Numbered from the stretch's first letter, positions 17,475 through 28,491 are shown. The stretch is 64,000 nucleotides of DNA from Oleiphilaceae bacterium (GCA_022447365.1 JAKVBL010000003.1:620001-684000), one strand, 5' to 3'. Notes: generated from the letters alone by a model not told the origin. Program-made: numbers and translations.

Positions 17475-18575
17475 ATGTCAGGTAATACCTTCGGAAAGTT
17501 ATTTACGATAACCACCTTCGGCGAAAGTCACGGTAAGGCACTCGGTTGTATCATCGATGGTTGTCCTCCAGGAATAGAGATTTCTGAGGAAGATATTCAA
17601 CACGATTTAGATCGTCGTAAACCCGGGACTTCGCGCTTCACCACGCAACGTCGCGAAGCGGATGAAGTAAAGATCTTGAGTGGCATTTTCGAAGGAAAAA
17701 CCACAGGGACATCGATCGGTATGATTATAGAAAATACTGATCAGCGCTCAAAAGACTATTCAAATATTGCGGATACCTTCCGTCCTGCACATGCCGATTA
17801 TGCCTATACGCAGAAGTACGGTTTTAGAGACTACCGTGGCGGTGGTCGTTCCTCCGCGCGTGAAACAGCGATGCGTGTCGCTGCGGGCGCTGTTGCTAAA
17901 AAGTATTTAAGTCAGGCTTTTGGCATCGAAATTAAGGGATATTTGTCTCAACTAGGCCCGATTAAAGTTGAGAATGTTGACCTGTCTATCGTTGAGGGAA
18001 ATCCTTTCTTCTGCCCAGATGCGGATAAAATTCCGTTGATGGAAGAGTACATGAAAGACATCAACAAAGAAGGTAATTCGATCGGTGCAAAGATCACGGT
18101 GATTGCGACAGGAATGATGCCGGGCTTAGGTGAGCCAATCTTTGATCGTCTTGATGCTGAAATTGCTCATGCTCTGATGAGTGTTAATGCAGTAAAAGGT
18201 GTGGAAATCGGTGCTGGTTTTGATTCCGTTGAGCAGAAGGGTACTGAGCATCGCGATGAGATGACTCCTGAAGGTTTTCTTTCCAATAATGCCGGTGGTG
18301 TCGTTGGTGGTATTTCTACGGGGCAAGATATTGTTGCTCACATTGCTTTGAAACCAACATCAAGCATGCGCCTACCTGGCAAGAGTATTGATCGTTTCGG
18401 TAACGAAATTGAGGTAGTGACACATGGTCGTCACGACCCTTGTGTTGGTATTCGTGCAACGCCAATTGCTGAGGCGATGTTAGCGATTACATTGTTGGAT
18501 CATGTTATGCGTCATCGTGCTCAAAATGCCGACGTTAAATGCGAAACACCAATTATTAAGTCTGAAGCAAACTAA
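17475..18575 (+). CDS. aroC: Chorismate synthase
   Basis: 366 residues, the family's normal size. It catalyses the last shikimate-pathway step, EPSP to chorismate, with reduced FMN. Signatures seen are G-E-S-H-G near the N-terminus, [19 protein letters not shown], and G-R-H-D-P-C near the C-terminus. It sits 22 bases after prmB and 8 before queA, a tight gene cluster. The DAHP synthase of the first pathway step is also in this window at 42230. Confidence 0.96.
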   Translation: MSGNTFGKLFTITTFGESHGKALGCIIDGCPPGIEISEEDIQHDLDRRKPGTSRFTTQRREADEVKILSGIFEGKTTGTSIGMIIENTDQRSKDYSNIADTFRPAHADYAYTQKYGFRDYRGGGRSSARETAMRVAAGAVAKKYLSQAFGIEIKGYLSQLGPIKVENVDLSIVEGNPFFCPDADKIPLMEEYMKDINKEGNSIGAKITVIATGMMPGLGEPIFDRLDAEIAHALMSVNAVKGVEIGAGFDSVEQKGTEHRDEMTPEGFLSNNAGGVVGGISTGQDIVAHIALKPTSSMRLPGKSIDRFGNEIEVVTHGRHDPCVGIRATPIAEAMLAITLLDHVMRHRAQNADVKCETPIIKSEAN

Positions 18576-18583
18576 GAGGGTAC

Positions 18584-19612
18584 ATGAAGGTTTCTGATTT
18601 CGACTTTGAATTGCCAGAGTCGTTGATTGCAAAATATCCACCGAAGGTAAGAGGGGAAAGCCGCTTGCTGCATGTTCAAGGCGCAACCGGCGCCTTGGCA
18701 GATCTTCAGTTTGCTGACTTACCTAATTTGCTTAGGAAAGGCGATCTTCTCATTTTCAATAACACGAAGGTCGTTCCCGCTAGGATGTTTGCAAAAAAAG
18801 AAACCGGCGGGGCACTCGAAATCTTGTTCGAACGTAAAGTCGAAGAGCAGGTTTTTTTAGCACATGTTCGTTCGTCTAAATCACCGAAACCTGGTTCCAA
18901 GTTATATACAGAAGGCGGAAGTGAACTTGAAATGCTTGGGCGCAGAGGCGCGCTGTTTGAATTGAAAGTTTGCGGAGATCAAGAGGTGTTTGCGCTTCTT
19001 GAGTCGGAAGGCCATGTACCGTTGCCACCATACATCGATCGTGAAGACGAGTCTCTTGACGATGATCGTTACCAAACTGTTTACGCCAAAGAACCTGGCG
19101 CCGCCGCTGCGCCTACTGCGGGTCTGCACTTTAGTGATGAAATGATCAGTGATCTTGCTGAGCAAGGTGTTGAATCGGCTTTTGTCACCTTGCATGTTGG
19201 GGCGGGAACGTTTCAACCAGTAAAGGTTGATAGTGTCGAAGACCATGTTATGCACAGTGAGTGGATTCAGGTCACCAAAGAAACAGTCGACAAAATTCGT
19301 GAAACGAAGGCAAATGGCGGTCGCGTCGTATGTGTCGGTACAACCAGTATGCGAAGCCTGGAGGCAGCTAGTCAATCAGGTAGCTTAGAGCCTTTCGAGG
19401 GCGATACTGATATTTTTATCTACCCAGGGTATTCGTTTGTAACTGTCGAAGCCTTAGTCACAAACTTTCATTTACCGCAAAGCACGCTATTAATGTTGGT
19501 CTCGGCGTTTTCTGGTCAAGAGAACATGATGAACGCGTATGCTCATGCGATTGAGAATAAGTATCGCTTTTTTAGCTATGGTGATGCGATGTTCTTAGAG
19601 CCTCAGTGCTAA
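18584..19612 (+). CDS. queA: tRNA preQ1 S-adenosylmethionine ribosyltransferase-isomerase
   Basis: 342 residues. It transfers and rearranges the ribosyl group of SAM onto preQ1 in tRNA to give epoxyqueuosine. QueA signatures are an F-x-L-P-E-x-L-I-A start, [21 protein letters not shown], and the [11 protein letters not shown] block. Directly followed by tgt, which installs the preQ1 base, so the two act in sequence. Confidence 0.96.
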   Translation: MKVSDFDFELPESLIAKYPPKVRGESRLLHVQGATGALADLQFADLPNLLRKGDLLIFNNTKVVPARMFAKKETGGALEILFERKVEEQVFLAHVRSSKSPKPGSKLYTEGGSELEMLGRRGALFELKVCGDQEVFALLESEGHVPLPPYIDREDESLDDDRYQTVYAKEPGAAAAPTAGLHFSDEMISDLAEQGVESAFVTLHVGAGTFQPVKVDSVEDHVMHSEWIQVTKETVDKIRETKANGGRVVCVGTTSMRSLEAASQSGSLEPFEGDTDIFIYPGYSFVTVEALVTNFHLPQSTLLMLVSAFSGQENMMNAYAHAIENKYRFFSYGDAMFLEPQC

Positions 19613-20803
<1,191 letters not shown>

Positions 20804-20846
20804 AACACTAATTTTTTAAATATCCTAAATAGTTAAGAGGAAGAAA

Positions 20847-21215
20847 ATGAGCACGCTTATTAAACAACTTTCGTTATTGGTTCTTATGGTTATGTCAGGT
20901 GCGGCATATGCAGAAGGCGCAGCGCAACCAGGTGAGCCTAGCGCGCTTATGCAACTTATCTTCTTCGGTGGTTTCATCTTGATCTTTTACTTCTTGATGT
21001 GGCGCCCACAGTCTAAGCGAGCGAAAGAGCATAAGAATCTTGTAGCTAGCTTGAATAAAGGCGATGAGATCGTTACTAACGGCGGAATTGCGGGCAAGAT
21101 CACAAAAGTATCGGATGACTTTGTTTCGGTCGAGGTTTCTGAAGGTGTTGAATTGAAAATTCAGAAAGTGGCCGTATCTTCTGCTTTACCGAAAGGGACG
21201 TTGAAAGGTATTTAA
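20847..21215 (+). CDS. yajC: Sec translocase accessory subunit YajC
   Basis: 122 residues. It has one N-terminal hydrophobic segment, a second membrane span at about 31-50 and a conserved R-P-Q-x-K-R-x-K after the span. A cytoplasmic beta domain contains G-D-x-I-V-T-N-G-G-I. YajC associates with SecDF and stabilises it. A good AGAGGAAG ribosome site is present. A terminator follows before secD. Confidence 0.95.
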   Translation: MSTLIKQLSLLVLMVMSGAAYAEGAAQPGEPSALMQLIFFGGFILIFYFLMWRPQSKRAKEHKNLVASLNKGDEIVTNGGIAGKITKVSDDFVSVEVSEGVELKIQKVAVSSALPKGTLKGI

Positions 21216-21218
21216 TGG

Positions 21219-21248
21219 AAAGCCGGGTTCGCCCGGCTTTTGTTTTTT
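21219..21248 (+). terminator. Intrinsic terminator between yajC and secD
   Basis: Eight-base arms (21220-21227 and 21232-21239) with a TTCG tetraloop and a T-rich tract broken by a G. It should lower, not abolish, readthrough into secD. Confidence 0.8.
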
Positions 21249-21331
21249 GGTGCGCAGTAACTTCTTAGTAACATCCTACTCAAGTTGCATGTGATTAGAC
21301 ACAACAATTAGAAAGGCATTTAGGAGCTCAC

Positions 21332-23188
21332 ATGCTCAATAAATATCCGGCTTGGAAATATGCATTGATCGCCCTGATTTTGGTGATCGGTGGTATTTAT
21401 GCAACGCCTAATTTATTCCCAGACGATTTCGCGATTCAGGTGACGGGTACTCAAAGTACGACCGTTGCTGATCAAGAACTTGCGAACGACATTAGCGAAG
21501 CGCTTGAACAAGCAGGTATCAATCCCAAAGCGGTTGAATTGCAAGACCGTCTTGTATTGGCGCGATTTGATTCACCTGAACAGCAGCTGAGTGCGAAAAC
21601 TGTACTTCAGGATGCGCTTGGTGATGATTTTATTGCTGCGCTGAACATGGCACCAACTACGCCAGATTGGTTGAAAGCGCTTGGTGCAGGGCCAATGAAG
21701 CTAGGTTTGGACTTACGTGGTGGTGTTCACTTTTTGCTTCAAGTAGATATGGAAAAAGCGCTAAGTCAGCGTTTGTCTGTATACGAAAGTGAAATTAAGA
21801 GTGCGTTGAGAAATGAGCGTATCCGATATAGAGCTTTCTCGATTGACGGTTTGGACGGTATAAAGATCAAATTCCGTACCGCTGAAGAGCGTGATAAAGC
21901 AACTTCTTTTGCGGCGACAGAATACCGCGAGTTCACACGCACCGATCAAGATGAAGAAGATGCGGCTTACCTCATCTTGCGTCTTTCAGAACAAAGCGTG
22001 AAAGAGATTGAAGACTATGCCGTTCAACAAAACTTAGTCACGCTTCGTAATCGTGTTAACGAGCTGGGCGTTGCAGAGCCATTGGTTCAGCGCCAAGGGC
22101 GTGATCGTATCGTAGTTGAGCTTCCAGGTGTTCAGGATACTGCAACAGCTAAACGTATCATTGGTAAGACGGCTAACCTTGAGTTCCGTTTGGAAGCCAA
22201 AGCTGGTGCGCCAAGTAGCCAAACTCAGCGTTTTAACTTTAAGCAAGACGAAAACCGTAGCGCTATTCTCGAAAAAGATGTGATCGTTACGGGTAGTAAC
22301 GTATCCAATGCGAATGCTGGTTTTGATGAAAATGGCGTCGCGCAGGTAAATATTTCGCTTGATGGTAACGGCGGCAAGATGATGCTTGACGTTACGAAGC
22401 GCAGCATCAAACGTCGTATGGGTGTTTTGTTTATTGAGCAGAAAACAGAAACTCGTAAGCGTATTGTTGATGGTGAAGAGGTGGTCGAACGCCGCAATCG
22501 TGAGATTCGTAACATCATCAACCTTGCAACAATTCAATCTGCCTTTGGTAATGCCTTCCGTATTACCGGTCTAGATTCCCCGACTGAAGCGGCTGAGCTT
22601 GCATTGTTATTGCGTGCTGGTTCATTGGCGGCACCAGTGTATTTCGTTGAAGAGCGTACGGTTGGACCAAGCTTAGGACAGGCTAACATCGATGCTGGCT
22701 TGTTGTCCGTGCAGATCGGTTTTGCTCTAGTACTATTGTTTATGCTTGTTTATTACCGTGTATTTGGTGTGATTGCGAACATCGCGCTATTAGTTAACGT
22801 TGTGCTCTTGTGTGCATTGATGTCTATGATATCGGCGACGTTAACTTTGCCGGGCATTGCAGGTATTGTTTTGACGGTCGGTATGGCAGTTGATGCGAAT
22901 GTACTCATATTTGAGCGTATACGCGAAGAATTGAAAGCAGGCATGTCTCCACAACGAGCGATTGATGCGGGTTATGGCAGAGCTTTCGTTGCGATTTTAG
23001 ATGCAAACATCACAACCTTTATCGCAGCGATTATTTTGTTTGCTGTAGGTACCGGACCAGTTAAAGGCTTTGCGGTTACCTTAGCGTTAGGTATTTTTAC
23101 CTCAATGTTCACTGCAATTTTCTTGAGTCGTGCCATTACTAATTTGGTTTACGGTTCACGTAAAGTTGAAAAGTTATCCATTGGTTAA
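21332..23188 (+). CDS. secD: Protein translocase subunit SecD
   Basis: 618 residues, the usual gammaproteobacterial length. An N-terminal span is followed by a large periplasmic part with the G-L-D-L-R-G-G-V-H-F motif near residue 130. Five C-terminal spans follow (from about residue 455) with the G-M-A-V-D-A-N-V-L-I-F-E-R-I-R-E-E motif. With SecF it uses proton motive force to complete preprotein export. A GGAG ribosome site precedes the ATG. Confidence 0.97.
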   Translation: MLNKYPAWKYALIALILVIGGIYATPNLFPDDFAIQVTGTQSTTVADQELANDISEALEQAGINPKAVELQDRLVLARFDSPEQQLSAKTVLQDALGDDFIAALNMAPTTPDWLKALGAGPMKLGLDLRGGVHFLLQVDMEKALSQRLSVYESEIKSALRNERIRYRAFSIDGLDGIKIKFRTAEERDKATSFAATEYREFTRTDQDEEDAAYLILRLSEQSVKEIEDYAVQQNLVTLRNRVNELGVAEPLVQRQGRDRIVVELPGVQDTATAKRIIGKTANLEFRLEAKAGAPSSQTQRFNFKQDENRSAILEKDVIVTGSNVSNANAGFDENGVAQVNISLDGNGGKMMLDVTKRSIKRRMGVLFIEQKTETRKRIVDGEEVVERRNREIRNIINLATIQSAFGNAFRITGLDSPTEAAELALLLRAGSLAAPVYFVEERTVGPSLGQANIDAGLLSVQIGFALVLLFMLVYYRVFGVIANIALLVNVVLLCALMSMISATLTLPGIAGIVLTVGMAVDANVLIFERIREELKAGMSPQRAIDAGYGRAFVAILDANITTFIAAIILFAVGTGPVKGFAVTLALGIFTSMFTAIFLSRAITNLVYGSRKVEKLSIG

Positions 23189-23208
23189 TAGGTAGTAGGA
23201 AACAAAAT

Positions 23209-24186
23209 ATGAATACGATTAACTTTATGGGTAAACGCAAACTAGCAGCGCTAGCTTCTATTTTGCTTCTTATCGCATCGATAGCTTCTATTGCTACACA
23301 GGGCTTGCAGTTAGGTCTCGACTTCACCGGTGGCACATTGGTGGAAGTGGAGTACGAAATGGCTCCTGATCTAGAGGAGGTTCGAGCGACCCTTAATGAT
23401 GCAGGTTACGACAAGCTTGTTGTTCAGAACTTTGGTGCAGATACCTCTGTCTTAGTTCGTTTGTCACAAGGCTTTGACGACACAGTTGGTGTGCAAGTGC
23501 TGAATGCCTTGTCACAGAGTGGTGAGAAGGTAACGCTGGAGCGCGCAGAATTTGTTGGCTCACAAGTCGGTGAAGAATTGCGTGAGCAGGGCGGTCTCGG
23601 GTTGTTGCTCGCACTTGGTATCGTGATGGTTTATGTTGCCTTGCGCTTCCAATTTAAATTCTCTGTGGGTGCCGTAGCGGCCCTTATCCACGATGTAATT
23701 ATCGTGGTGGGTGTTTTCTCGATCACGCAGTGGGATTTTGACCTGACAGTATTGGCGGCATTGTTGGCGGTCATTGGTTACTCTCTAAATGACACGATTG
23801 TTGTTTCGGATCGGATCAGGGAAAACTTCCGTAAGCTGCGGAAGTCGGACTCCGAAGAAGTCATCAACATTTCTTTAACTCAAACCCTGTCGCGTACCTT
23901 GGTGACCTCGTTGACAACGATCCTAGTGTTGGTTGCGTTATACATTGTGGGTGGAGAGATGATCAATGGCTTCGCTAAAGCTCTTTTGATTGGTGTTTTA
24001 GTAGGTACATACTCTTCAATCTATGTGGCAAGTAATATCTTGCTTGCAATGGCGGTCACCAAAGAAGATCTTCTTCCCCCTGTTGATAAAGATGGAGAGG
24101 AGTTTGACGAAGGTCCAAGTGAAGCGGATCTGAGAAAGCTTGAGGAACAAGATCGCAAGCGTGCTGAACGTGAAGTGCAACCTTAA
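23209..24186 (+). CDS. secF: Protein translocase subunit SecF
   Basis: 325 residues with six membrane spans. The motif G-L-D-F-T-G-G-T follows the first periplasmic loop, and Y-S-L-N-D-T-I-V-V-S-D-R-I-R-E lies in the C-terminal half. The gene starts 20 bases after secD; the proteins form the SecDF complex. The hydrophilic C-terminal 40 residues are Glu/Lys/Asp-rich. It ends at a strong terminator shared with suhB. Confidence 0.97.
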   Translation: MNTINFMGKRKLAALASILLLIASIASIATQGLQLGLDFTGGTLVEVEYEMAPDLEEVRATLNDAGYDKLVVQNFGADTSVLVRLSQGFDDTVGVQVLNALSQSGEKVTLERAEFVGSQVGEELREQGGLGLLLALGIVMVYVALRFQFKFSVGAVAALIHDVIIVVGVFSITQWDFDLTVLAALLAVIGYSLNDTIVVSDRIRENFRKLRKSDSEEVINISLTQTLSRTLVTSLTTILVLVALYIVGGEMINGFAKALLIGVLVGTYSSIYVASNILLAMAVTKEDLLPPVDKDGEEFDEGPSEADLRKLEEQDRKRAEREVQP

Positions 24187-24207
24187 TCACCAAATAGTGA
24201 TGAACAA

Positions 24208-24237
24208 TAAAAAACCAGCTTCTTAGCTGGTTTTTTA
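24208..24237. terminator. Bidirectional terminator between secF and suhB
   Basis: Ten-base arms (24210-24219 and 24226-24235) with a 6-base loop, flanked by A-run and T6. It serves the convergent secF (plus) and suhB (minus) genes. Confidence 0.88.
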
Positions 24238-24261
24238 TTGTTTGGAGTAAAGCAAAGCTAT

Positions 24262-25062
24262 TTAACTTTGTAACTTACTTGCATAGCCGCTAAAGCGCTG
24301 CAGTGTTGTTTTGAACAACTTAGGGTTGGCTGCAACAACGGAACGGCTATTTGAATTAATCATTCCAGTAGCAAGGTCACCAACGAGGGCGCCAGCTTCT
24401 TGGCAGATCAACAAAGCAGCTTCAAGGTTTTCTGATTTTGCCGACGTAAGTATGGCTGCATCAAGTTGGCCTGAAGCGACTAGTGCCAAATCAAGTGTAG
24501 GGCAGTTACTGACACGAAAATTGATTCCCGCGTTGCCCATGTCTGTGATCAGATCGCTAACAACATGATCGGTGCTGCTGTTGCCGAATTGATTGACGAC
24601 ATCACTTGCAAAATATGCGGCGTCTAGATTACGTAAGCTGTTAACGCGGCAACGATGGTCATTGAATGTTGCACCGCTTCCTCTTACTGCAACGTATTCT
24701 GCGCCGGTAAAAGGGTTTACGACTGCTGCGCTATGAATCTTTCCGTTTTTCTTGTGCACAAAGCTGTACGCAGTGTCAGGAAGTTTGCGAAGTAGGTGTT
24801 GTTCATTGTCGAAGCCTTGGATGAACCAGGCATCTTCTTTTATTTCACTAATTTTCTCGCCAACTTCAGCAACGTAGTGTGTTGGGTAGCCTTTTTTCAG
24901 CGCGTCCATAAGTGTTTTGAAAAGCACTTCTTCTAGGTGACGAACCAATTTTAGGTCTTCCTTGAGATCGTTAGCGTTATGCTCTTTACGATCGATGCTT
25001 AAGTTCACGTACTCGTTAAATTGTCTGGCAGCGCGGAGCGCGATTTTCAGAATCGGTTGCAT
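24262..25062 (-). CDS. suhB: SuhB-like protein with a dismantled inositol monophosphatase site
   Basis: 266 residues from the ATG at 25062, with AGG 8 bases upstream; a GTG nine bases earlier is less likely. Fold, length and position beside trmJ match SuhB. The opening I-L-K-I-A-L-R-A-A-R parallels E. coli SuhB, as does the R-G-x-G-A-x-x-N block. The metal site is altered. E. coli Glu67 (TEES) aligns with Ala65. The DPLDGT motif reads Q-G-F-D-N-E (82-87), so Asp84 and the Gly-Thr are lost and only Asp87 is kept. The WDxAAG motif reads S-E-N-L-E-A-A (about 210-216). IMPase catalysis is therefore unlikely (inference). SuhB is known to act in the Nus antitermination complex on rRNA operons and in ribosome maturation, a role not thought to need catalysis. 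Confidence 0.85.
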   Translation of the reverse strand: MQPILKIALRAARQFNEYVNLSIDRKEHNANDLKEDLKLVRHLEEVLFKTLMDALKKGYPTHYVAEVGEKISEIKEDAWFIQGFDNEQHLLRKLPDTAYSFVHKKNGKIHSAAVVNPFTGAEYVAVRGSGATFNDHRCRVNSLRNLDAAYFASDVVNQFGNSSTDHVVSDLITDMGNAGINFRVSNCPTLDLALVASGQLDAAILTSAKSENLEAALLICQEAGALVGDLATGMINSNSRSVVAANPKLFKTTLQRFSGYASKLQS

Positions 25063-25205
25063 TCTTTTCACCTAGTCCTAATCTTGTGGCGCGCATAATA
25101 GCAAAAAAGAGTTTTATTGCAGCAAAAAAGCGGTTTTGTTCACAATATATGAATATACTTGCCGCTCAATTATAGTCGCAGTTCTTTTTATTGGAGTGGT
25201 TAAGG

Positions 25206-26003
25206 GTGCAAGAGCCGGAGTCTGGTCTCGATATTTTAAATTATCTCAATGACAACGTTGCCGTTATTTTGGTCGGAACGACGCATGCTGGAAATATTGG
25301 TGCCGTTGCGCGAGCGATGAAAAATATGGGCTTAAGTGACTTGCGTTTGGTGAGTCCTCAAGACTTTCCCTCTGATGAGGCGGTAAGCAGGTCTGCAGGT
25401 GCTGTAGATATTATTGAGAATGTTAAGGTGTTTGATAGTCTCGCTGAAGCCTTGAAGGATCGTCAGCATGTGGTTGGCGCTAGTGCACGTGTTCGAAGTT
25501 TTCCTTGGCCAATTGTTAACCCTCGTGTCGCCGCTGAAGATACTCTGGACTTGATTAGTACGAATACAGCCCCAATTAAGGTTGGCTATGTATTCGGTCG
25601 TGAATCGAGCGGCTTAACGAATGAAGAGCTACAGCAATGCAATAGCCATGTAAATATCCCAGCCAACCCGAGTTACTCTTCATTGAATTTGGCAATGGCT
25701 GTTCAAGTTATTACGTATGAATTGAGAATGACCGCATTACAAGGTCTCGATTCGCAGTTGCTCAAAACAGTACGTGATGGCAAATCAGGTGACTGGGATG
25801 AAGAGTTAAGTTCACAAGAAGAAGTTGGCGGTATGCTAGATCATCTGATGCGCGTTATGGTTCAGACTGGTTTTTATGACCCCGACAATCCAGGTCAACT
25901 TTTACCAAGATTACGACGATTGTTTCAGCGTCGCCATCTCGACAAAATGGAAGTTAACATTTTGCGGGGTATACTCAAAAGTGTTGAGAAAACGATTAAG
26001 TAG
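25206..26003 (+). CDS. trmJ: tRNA (cytidine/uridine-2'-O-)-methyltransferase TrmJ
   Basis: About 265 residues from the GTG at 25206, with GGAG 9 bases upstream; a TTG at 25191 is possible. A SPOUT-class methyltransferase modifying position 32 of tRNAs. Signatures are V-G-T-T-H-A-G-N-I-G-A-V-A-R-A-M-K-N-M-G-L near the N-terminus, F-G-R-E-S-S-G-L-T-N-E-E-L, and the knot strand with S-Y-S-S-L-N-L-A-M-A-V-Q. It is divergent from suhB, as in E. coli and Pseudomonas. cysE follows after 7 bases, giving a trmJ-cysE unit. Confidence 0.93.
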   Translation: MQEPESGLDILNYLNDNVAVILVGTTHAGNIGAVARAMKNMGLSDLRLVSPQDFPSDEAVSRSAGAVDIIENVKVFDSLAEALKDRQHVVGASARVRSFPWPIVNPRVAAEDTLDLISTNTAPIKVGYVFGRESSGLTNEELQQCNSHVNIPANPSYSSLNLAMAVQVITYELRMTALQGLDSQLLKTVRDGKSGDWDEELSSQEEVGGMLDHLMRVMVQTGFYDPDNPGQLLPRLRRLFQRRHLDKMEVNILRGILKSVEKTIK

Positions 26004-26010
26004 GTAAGTA

Positions 26011-26787
26011 ATGTTCAAAGCGATGAAAGAAGATATTCAAAGTGTGTTTCACCGTGATCCGGCGGCACGGAATACATTCGAGGTTTTGACAAACTACCCT
26101 GGGCTGCATGCTCTTTGGTTCCACAGGATCGCTAATAGCTGTTGGAGAAACGATTTTAAATGGTTGGGGCGTTTTATTTCTTCAGTGAGTCGGTGGTTTA
26201 CAGGGATTGAAATTCATCCAGGCGCGACCATTGGGCGGCGGTTTTTTATCGATCACGGCATGGGTGTTGTGATCGGAGAGACAGCTGTGATCGGTGATGA
26301 CGTCACTTTGTACCAAGGCGTGACGCTTGGCGGGACTAGCTGGAATAAAGGTAAGCGACACCCAACCTTGAAAGATGGAGTGGTTGTCGGTGCAGGCGCC
26401 AAGGTTCTCGGCCCCTTTGAGGTTGGTGAAAATGCAAAAGTTGGTTCGAATGCGGTTGTAACGAAAGCAGTTCCTGCAGAAGCGACGGTGGTTGGTATCC
26501 CTGGGCGAATCATTTTGAAGTCTGTACCGACTTCAAAGGCCAGCGTTGATGAATCGAAGCGTAAAAAAATGGAAGAGAATTTCGGCTTCGATGCATATGG
26601 TTTGAGCGAAGAAATGCCTGACCCAGTGGCGCGATCTATCAGAAGTATGCTTGATCATATGCATTTGGTTGATGAGCGTATGAATCAGATGTGCAAAGAG
26701 CTCAGAAAGCTTGATAACTCTTTCGTAAAAGAAGATTTGCAAGGAATTAACGAGCAGGATATCGACTGCTTCAAACAAGCAAAGTAA
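26011..26787 (+). CDS. cysE: Serine O-acetyltransferase
   Basis: 258 residues. It makes O-acetylserine from serine and acetyl-CoA, the first step of cysteine synthesis. The left-handed beta-helix hexapeptide region spans about 65-165, with the catalytic H-P-G-A-x-I-G and [10 protein letters not shown] motifs. The extended C-terminal tail (about residues 180-258) is longer than in short-form CysE. The position before iscR and iscS is common in the group and links cysteine supply to sulfur transfer. Confidence 0.93.
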   Translation: MFKAMKEDIQSVFHRDPAARNTFEVLTNYPGLHALWFHRIANSCWRNDFKWLGRFISSVSRWFTGIEIHPGATIGRRFFIDHGMGVVIGETAVIGDDVTLYQGVTLGGTSWNKGKRHPTLKDGVVVGAGAKVLGPFEVGENAKVGSNAVVTKAVPAEATVVGIPGRIILKSVPTSKASVDESKRKKMEENFGFDAYGLSEEMPDPVARSIRSMLDHMHLVDERMNQMCKELRKLDNSFVKEDLQGINEQDIDCFKQAK

Positions 26788-26798
26788 GGGTATGCTTA

Positions 26799-26831
26799 GT
26801 AGTTGACTGATTTGGTCAGGTATTGAATAAT
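26799..26831 (+). promoter_or_regulatory. iscR promoter overlapped by an IscR-type operator
   Basis: The 25 bases at 26799-26823 match the published type 1 IscR motif (ATASYYGACTRWWWYAGTCRRSTAT) at 23 positions; the two differences are A to G. The site covers the -35 box TTGACT (26803-26808); a -10 AATAAT lies at 26826-26831 after 17 bases. This arrangement predicts repression of iscR by its own [2Fe-2S] form. Confidence 0.8.
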
Positions 26832-26859
26832 GCGATTAATTCCTATTTGATGTCTGACT

Positions 26860-27321
26860 ATGCGTTTAACTACAAAAGGGCGATATGCCGTCACAGCAAT
26901 GCTTGATCTAGCGCTTCACAGTGCATCTGGTCCGGTTACCTTAGCAGACATCTCTGGCAGGCAAGGTATTTCATTGTCATACCTCGAGCAGTTATTTTCT
27001 AAGTTGCGCCGACGCAAGCTCGTCGCAAGTACGCGCGGCCCTGGTGGCGGATATACGCTAGGCGAAATGGAATGCTCTGTGTCGATTGCGGCGATCATAG
27101 ATGCAGTAGACGAGTCGATAGATTCAACGAAGTGTCAAGATAAAGGCAATTGCCAGCAAGGTCAGAAGTGCCTTACTCACCATCTGTGGTCCGATCTGAG
27201 CGAACAGATCCACTCTTTTTTGAGCGATATTACACTAGAACAGCTTATGTCGAAGCGTGAAGTGATCGAAACTGCAGAGCGACAAAATTCTCTTGCGGGT
27301 CTAATATACGCCGAGCAGTGA
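26860..27321 (+). CDS. iscR: Fe-S cluster regulator IscR
   Basis: 153 residues of the Rrf2 family. An N-terminal winged helix ([13 protein letters not shown] start, S-L-S-Y-L-E-Q-L-F recognition helix) is followed by cluster ligands Cys92, Cys98, Cys104 and His107, at the same positions as in E. coli IscR. It senses Fe-S status and represses the isc genes when holo. An IscR-type operator lies just upstream. iscS is 24 bases downstream. Confidence 0.95.
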   Translation: MRLTTKGRYAVTAMLDLALHSASGPVTLADISGRQGISLSYLEQLFSKLRRRKLVASTRGPGGGYTLGEMECSVSIAAIIDAVDESIDSTKCQDKGNCQQGQKCLTHHLWSDLSEQIHSFLSDITLEQLMSKREVIETAERQNSLAGLIYAEQ

Positions 27322-27345
27322 AATATCTCTTGTAGAGCGAAACAA

Positions 27346-28491
27346 ATGATTTATCTCGATTATGCGGCGACGACGCCAGCAGATCCTCGTGTTGTTGAAA
27401 AAATGTTGGCTTATTTGGGCCACGATTCTTGTTACGCAAATCCAGCATCTCGCTCCCATATGTTAGGTTGGCAAGCTGAGGCAGCCGTCGAAAGTGCACG
27501 CAAACAAATTGCGACAGGATTGCATTGCGATGTAAGAGAGTTGGTTTGGACGAGTGGAGCGACGGAAGCAAACAATTTAGCTATTAAAGGTCTGGCTGAG
27601 TACTTTGCTGATCAAAATGACCCACGAAAACATATTGTAAGTTCTGCTACCGAGCACAAGGCAGTCTTAGATGCATGCACGTACCTCGAGACAAAAGGTT
27701 ATGAGGTGACGTTTGTGCGTCCAGATGATCAGGGTGTTGTTACCCCAGAGATTCTGGAAGAGGTTGTACGGCCAGACACTTTGCTGGTTTCAGTCATGCA
27801 TGTGAATAATGAAACAGGCGTGATTAATCCTATTAAGGAATTGGCAGAGTTTATAAAATCGAAAGGCATATTCTTCCACGCGGATTGCGCACAAAGTGCG
27901 GGAAAGTTGCCGTTAGATTTATCTGAAATTCCTGCTGATTTAGTCTCTTTGTGCGCGCATAAAATTTATGGCCCAAAAGGTATAGGTGTTCTGTTTGTTC
28001 GTCGGAGCGCGGATTTTCAGTTAGTGTCACAAATACACGGTGGCGGACACGAGCGTGGTATGCGTTCGGGTACCTTGCCTACTCATCAAATCGCTGGGTT
28101 TGGTGAGGCATTTCGCTTGTCACTAGATGAGATGGACGGCGAGCAGAGTCGCATCGAATCACTTAAAAAGCGTTTTGTCGATGCGCTTCAAGGTGTCGAT
28201 ATGATTGTTAACGGGGAGGGCGCAATGTCTGTCGCTGGAATCGTTAATTTGAGTTTTCCTGGTGTAGACGGGCAGATGTTGTTAACAGCTCTTCCTAATT
28301 TAGCTATTTCTTCCGGTAGTGCGTGTAATTCTGCAAGCATGGCTCCATCACATGTGCTTAAGGCAATGGGGTTGTCTGATGAACTTGCTTTGAGTTCATT
28401 GAGGTTCTCTTTTGGGCGTTTTACGACGGATGCTGATGTTGATAATGCTGCGGCGGTATTGAAAGATGCGCTGCTTAAAATGCAAAGTTAA
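27346..28491 (+). CDS. iscS: Cysteine desulfurase IscS, C-terminally short
   Basis: 381 residues. A PLP enzyme that removes sulfur from cysteine for Fe-S clusters and tRNA thiolation. His104, the PLP Lys206 (A-H-K-I-Y-G-P-K-G) and the sulfur-accepting Cys327 (S-S-G-S-A-C) are intact, as is H-G-G-G-H-E-R-G-M-R-S-G-T. The protein stops after the last helix. It lacks the roughly 20-residue tail (E. coli form ends near 404) known to be needed for IscU binding. The next gene is ndk; iscU, iscA, hscB, hscA, fdx and iscX are not present. Supply of sulfur to tRNA modification or a SUF-type scaffold is inferred. Confidence 0.9.
   Translation: MIYLDYAATTPADPRVVEKMLAYLGHDSCYANPASRSHMLGWQAEAAVESARKQIATGLHCDVRELVWTSGATEANNLAIKGLAEYFADQNDPRKHIVSSATEHKAVLDACTYLETKGYEVTFVRPDDQGVVTPEILEEVVRPDTLLVSVMHVNNETGVINPIKELAEFIKSKGIFFHADCAQSAGKLPLDLSEIPADLVSLCAHKIYGPKGIGVLFVRRSADFQLVSQIHGGGHERGMRSGTLPTHQIAGFGEAFRLSLDEMDGEQSRIESLKKRFVDALQGVDMIVNGEGAMSVAGIVNLSFPGVDGQMLLTALPNLAISSGSACNSASMAPSHVLKAMGLSDELALSSLRFSFGRFTTDADVDNAAAVLKDALLKMQS

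Noticed and set aside
18902..19375. Open frame of 157 codons on the minus strand
   Set aside because: It lies wholly inside queA and shows no family features.
22034..22537. Open frame of 167 codons on the minus strand
   Set aside because: It lies inside secD, a confidently identified gene on the other strand, has no ribosome site, and its composition is that of an antisense shadow.
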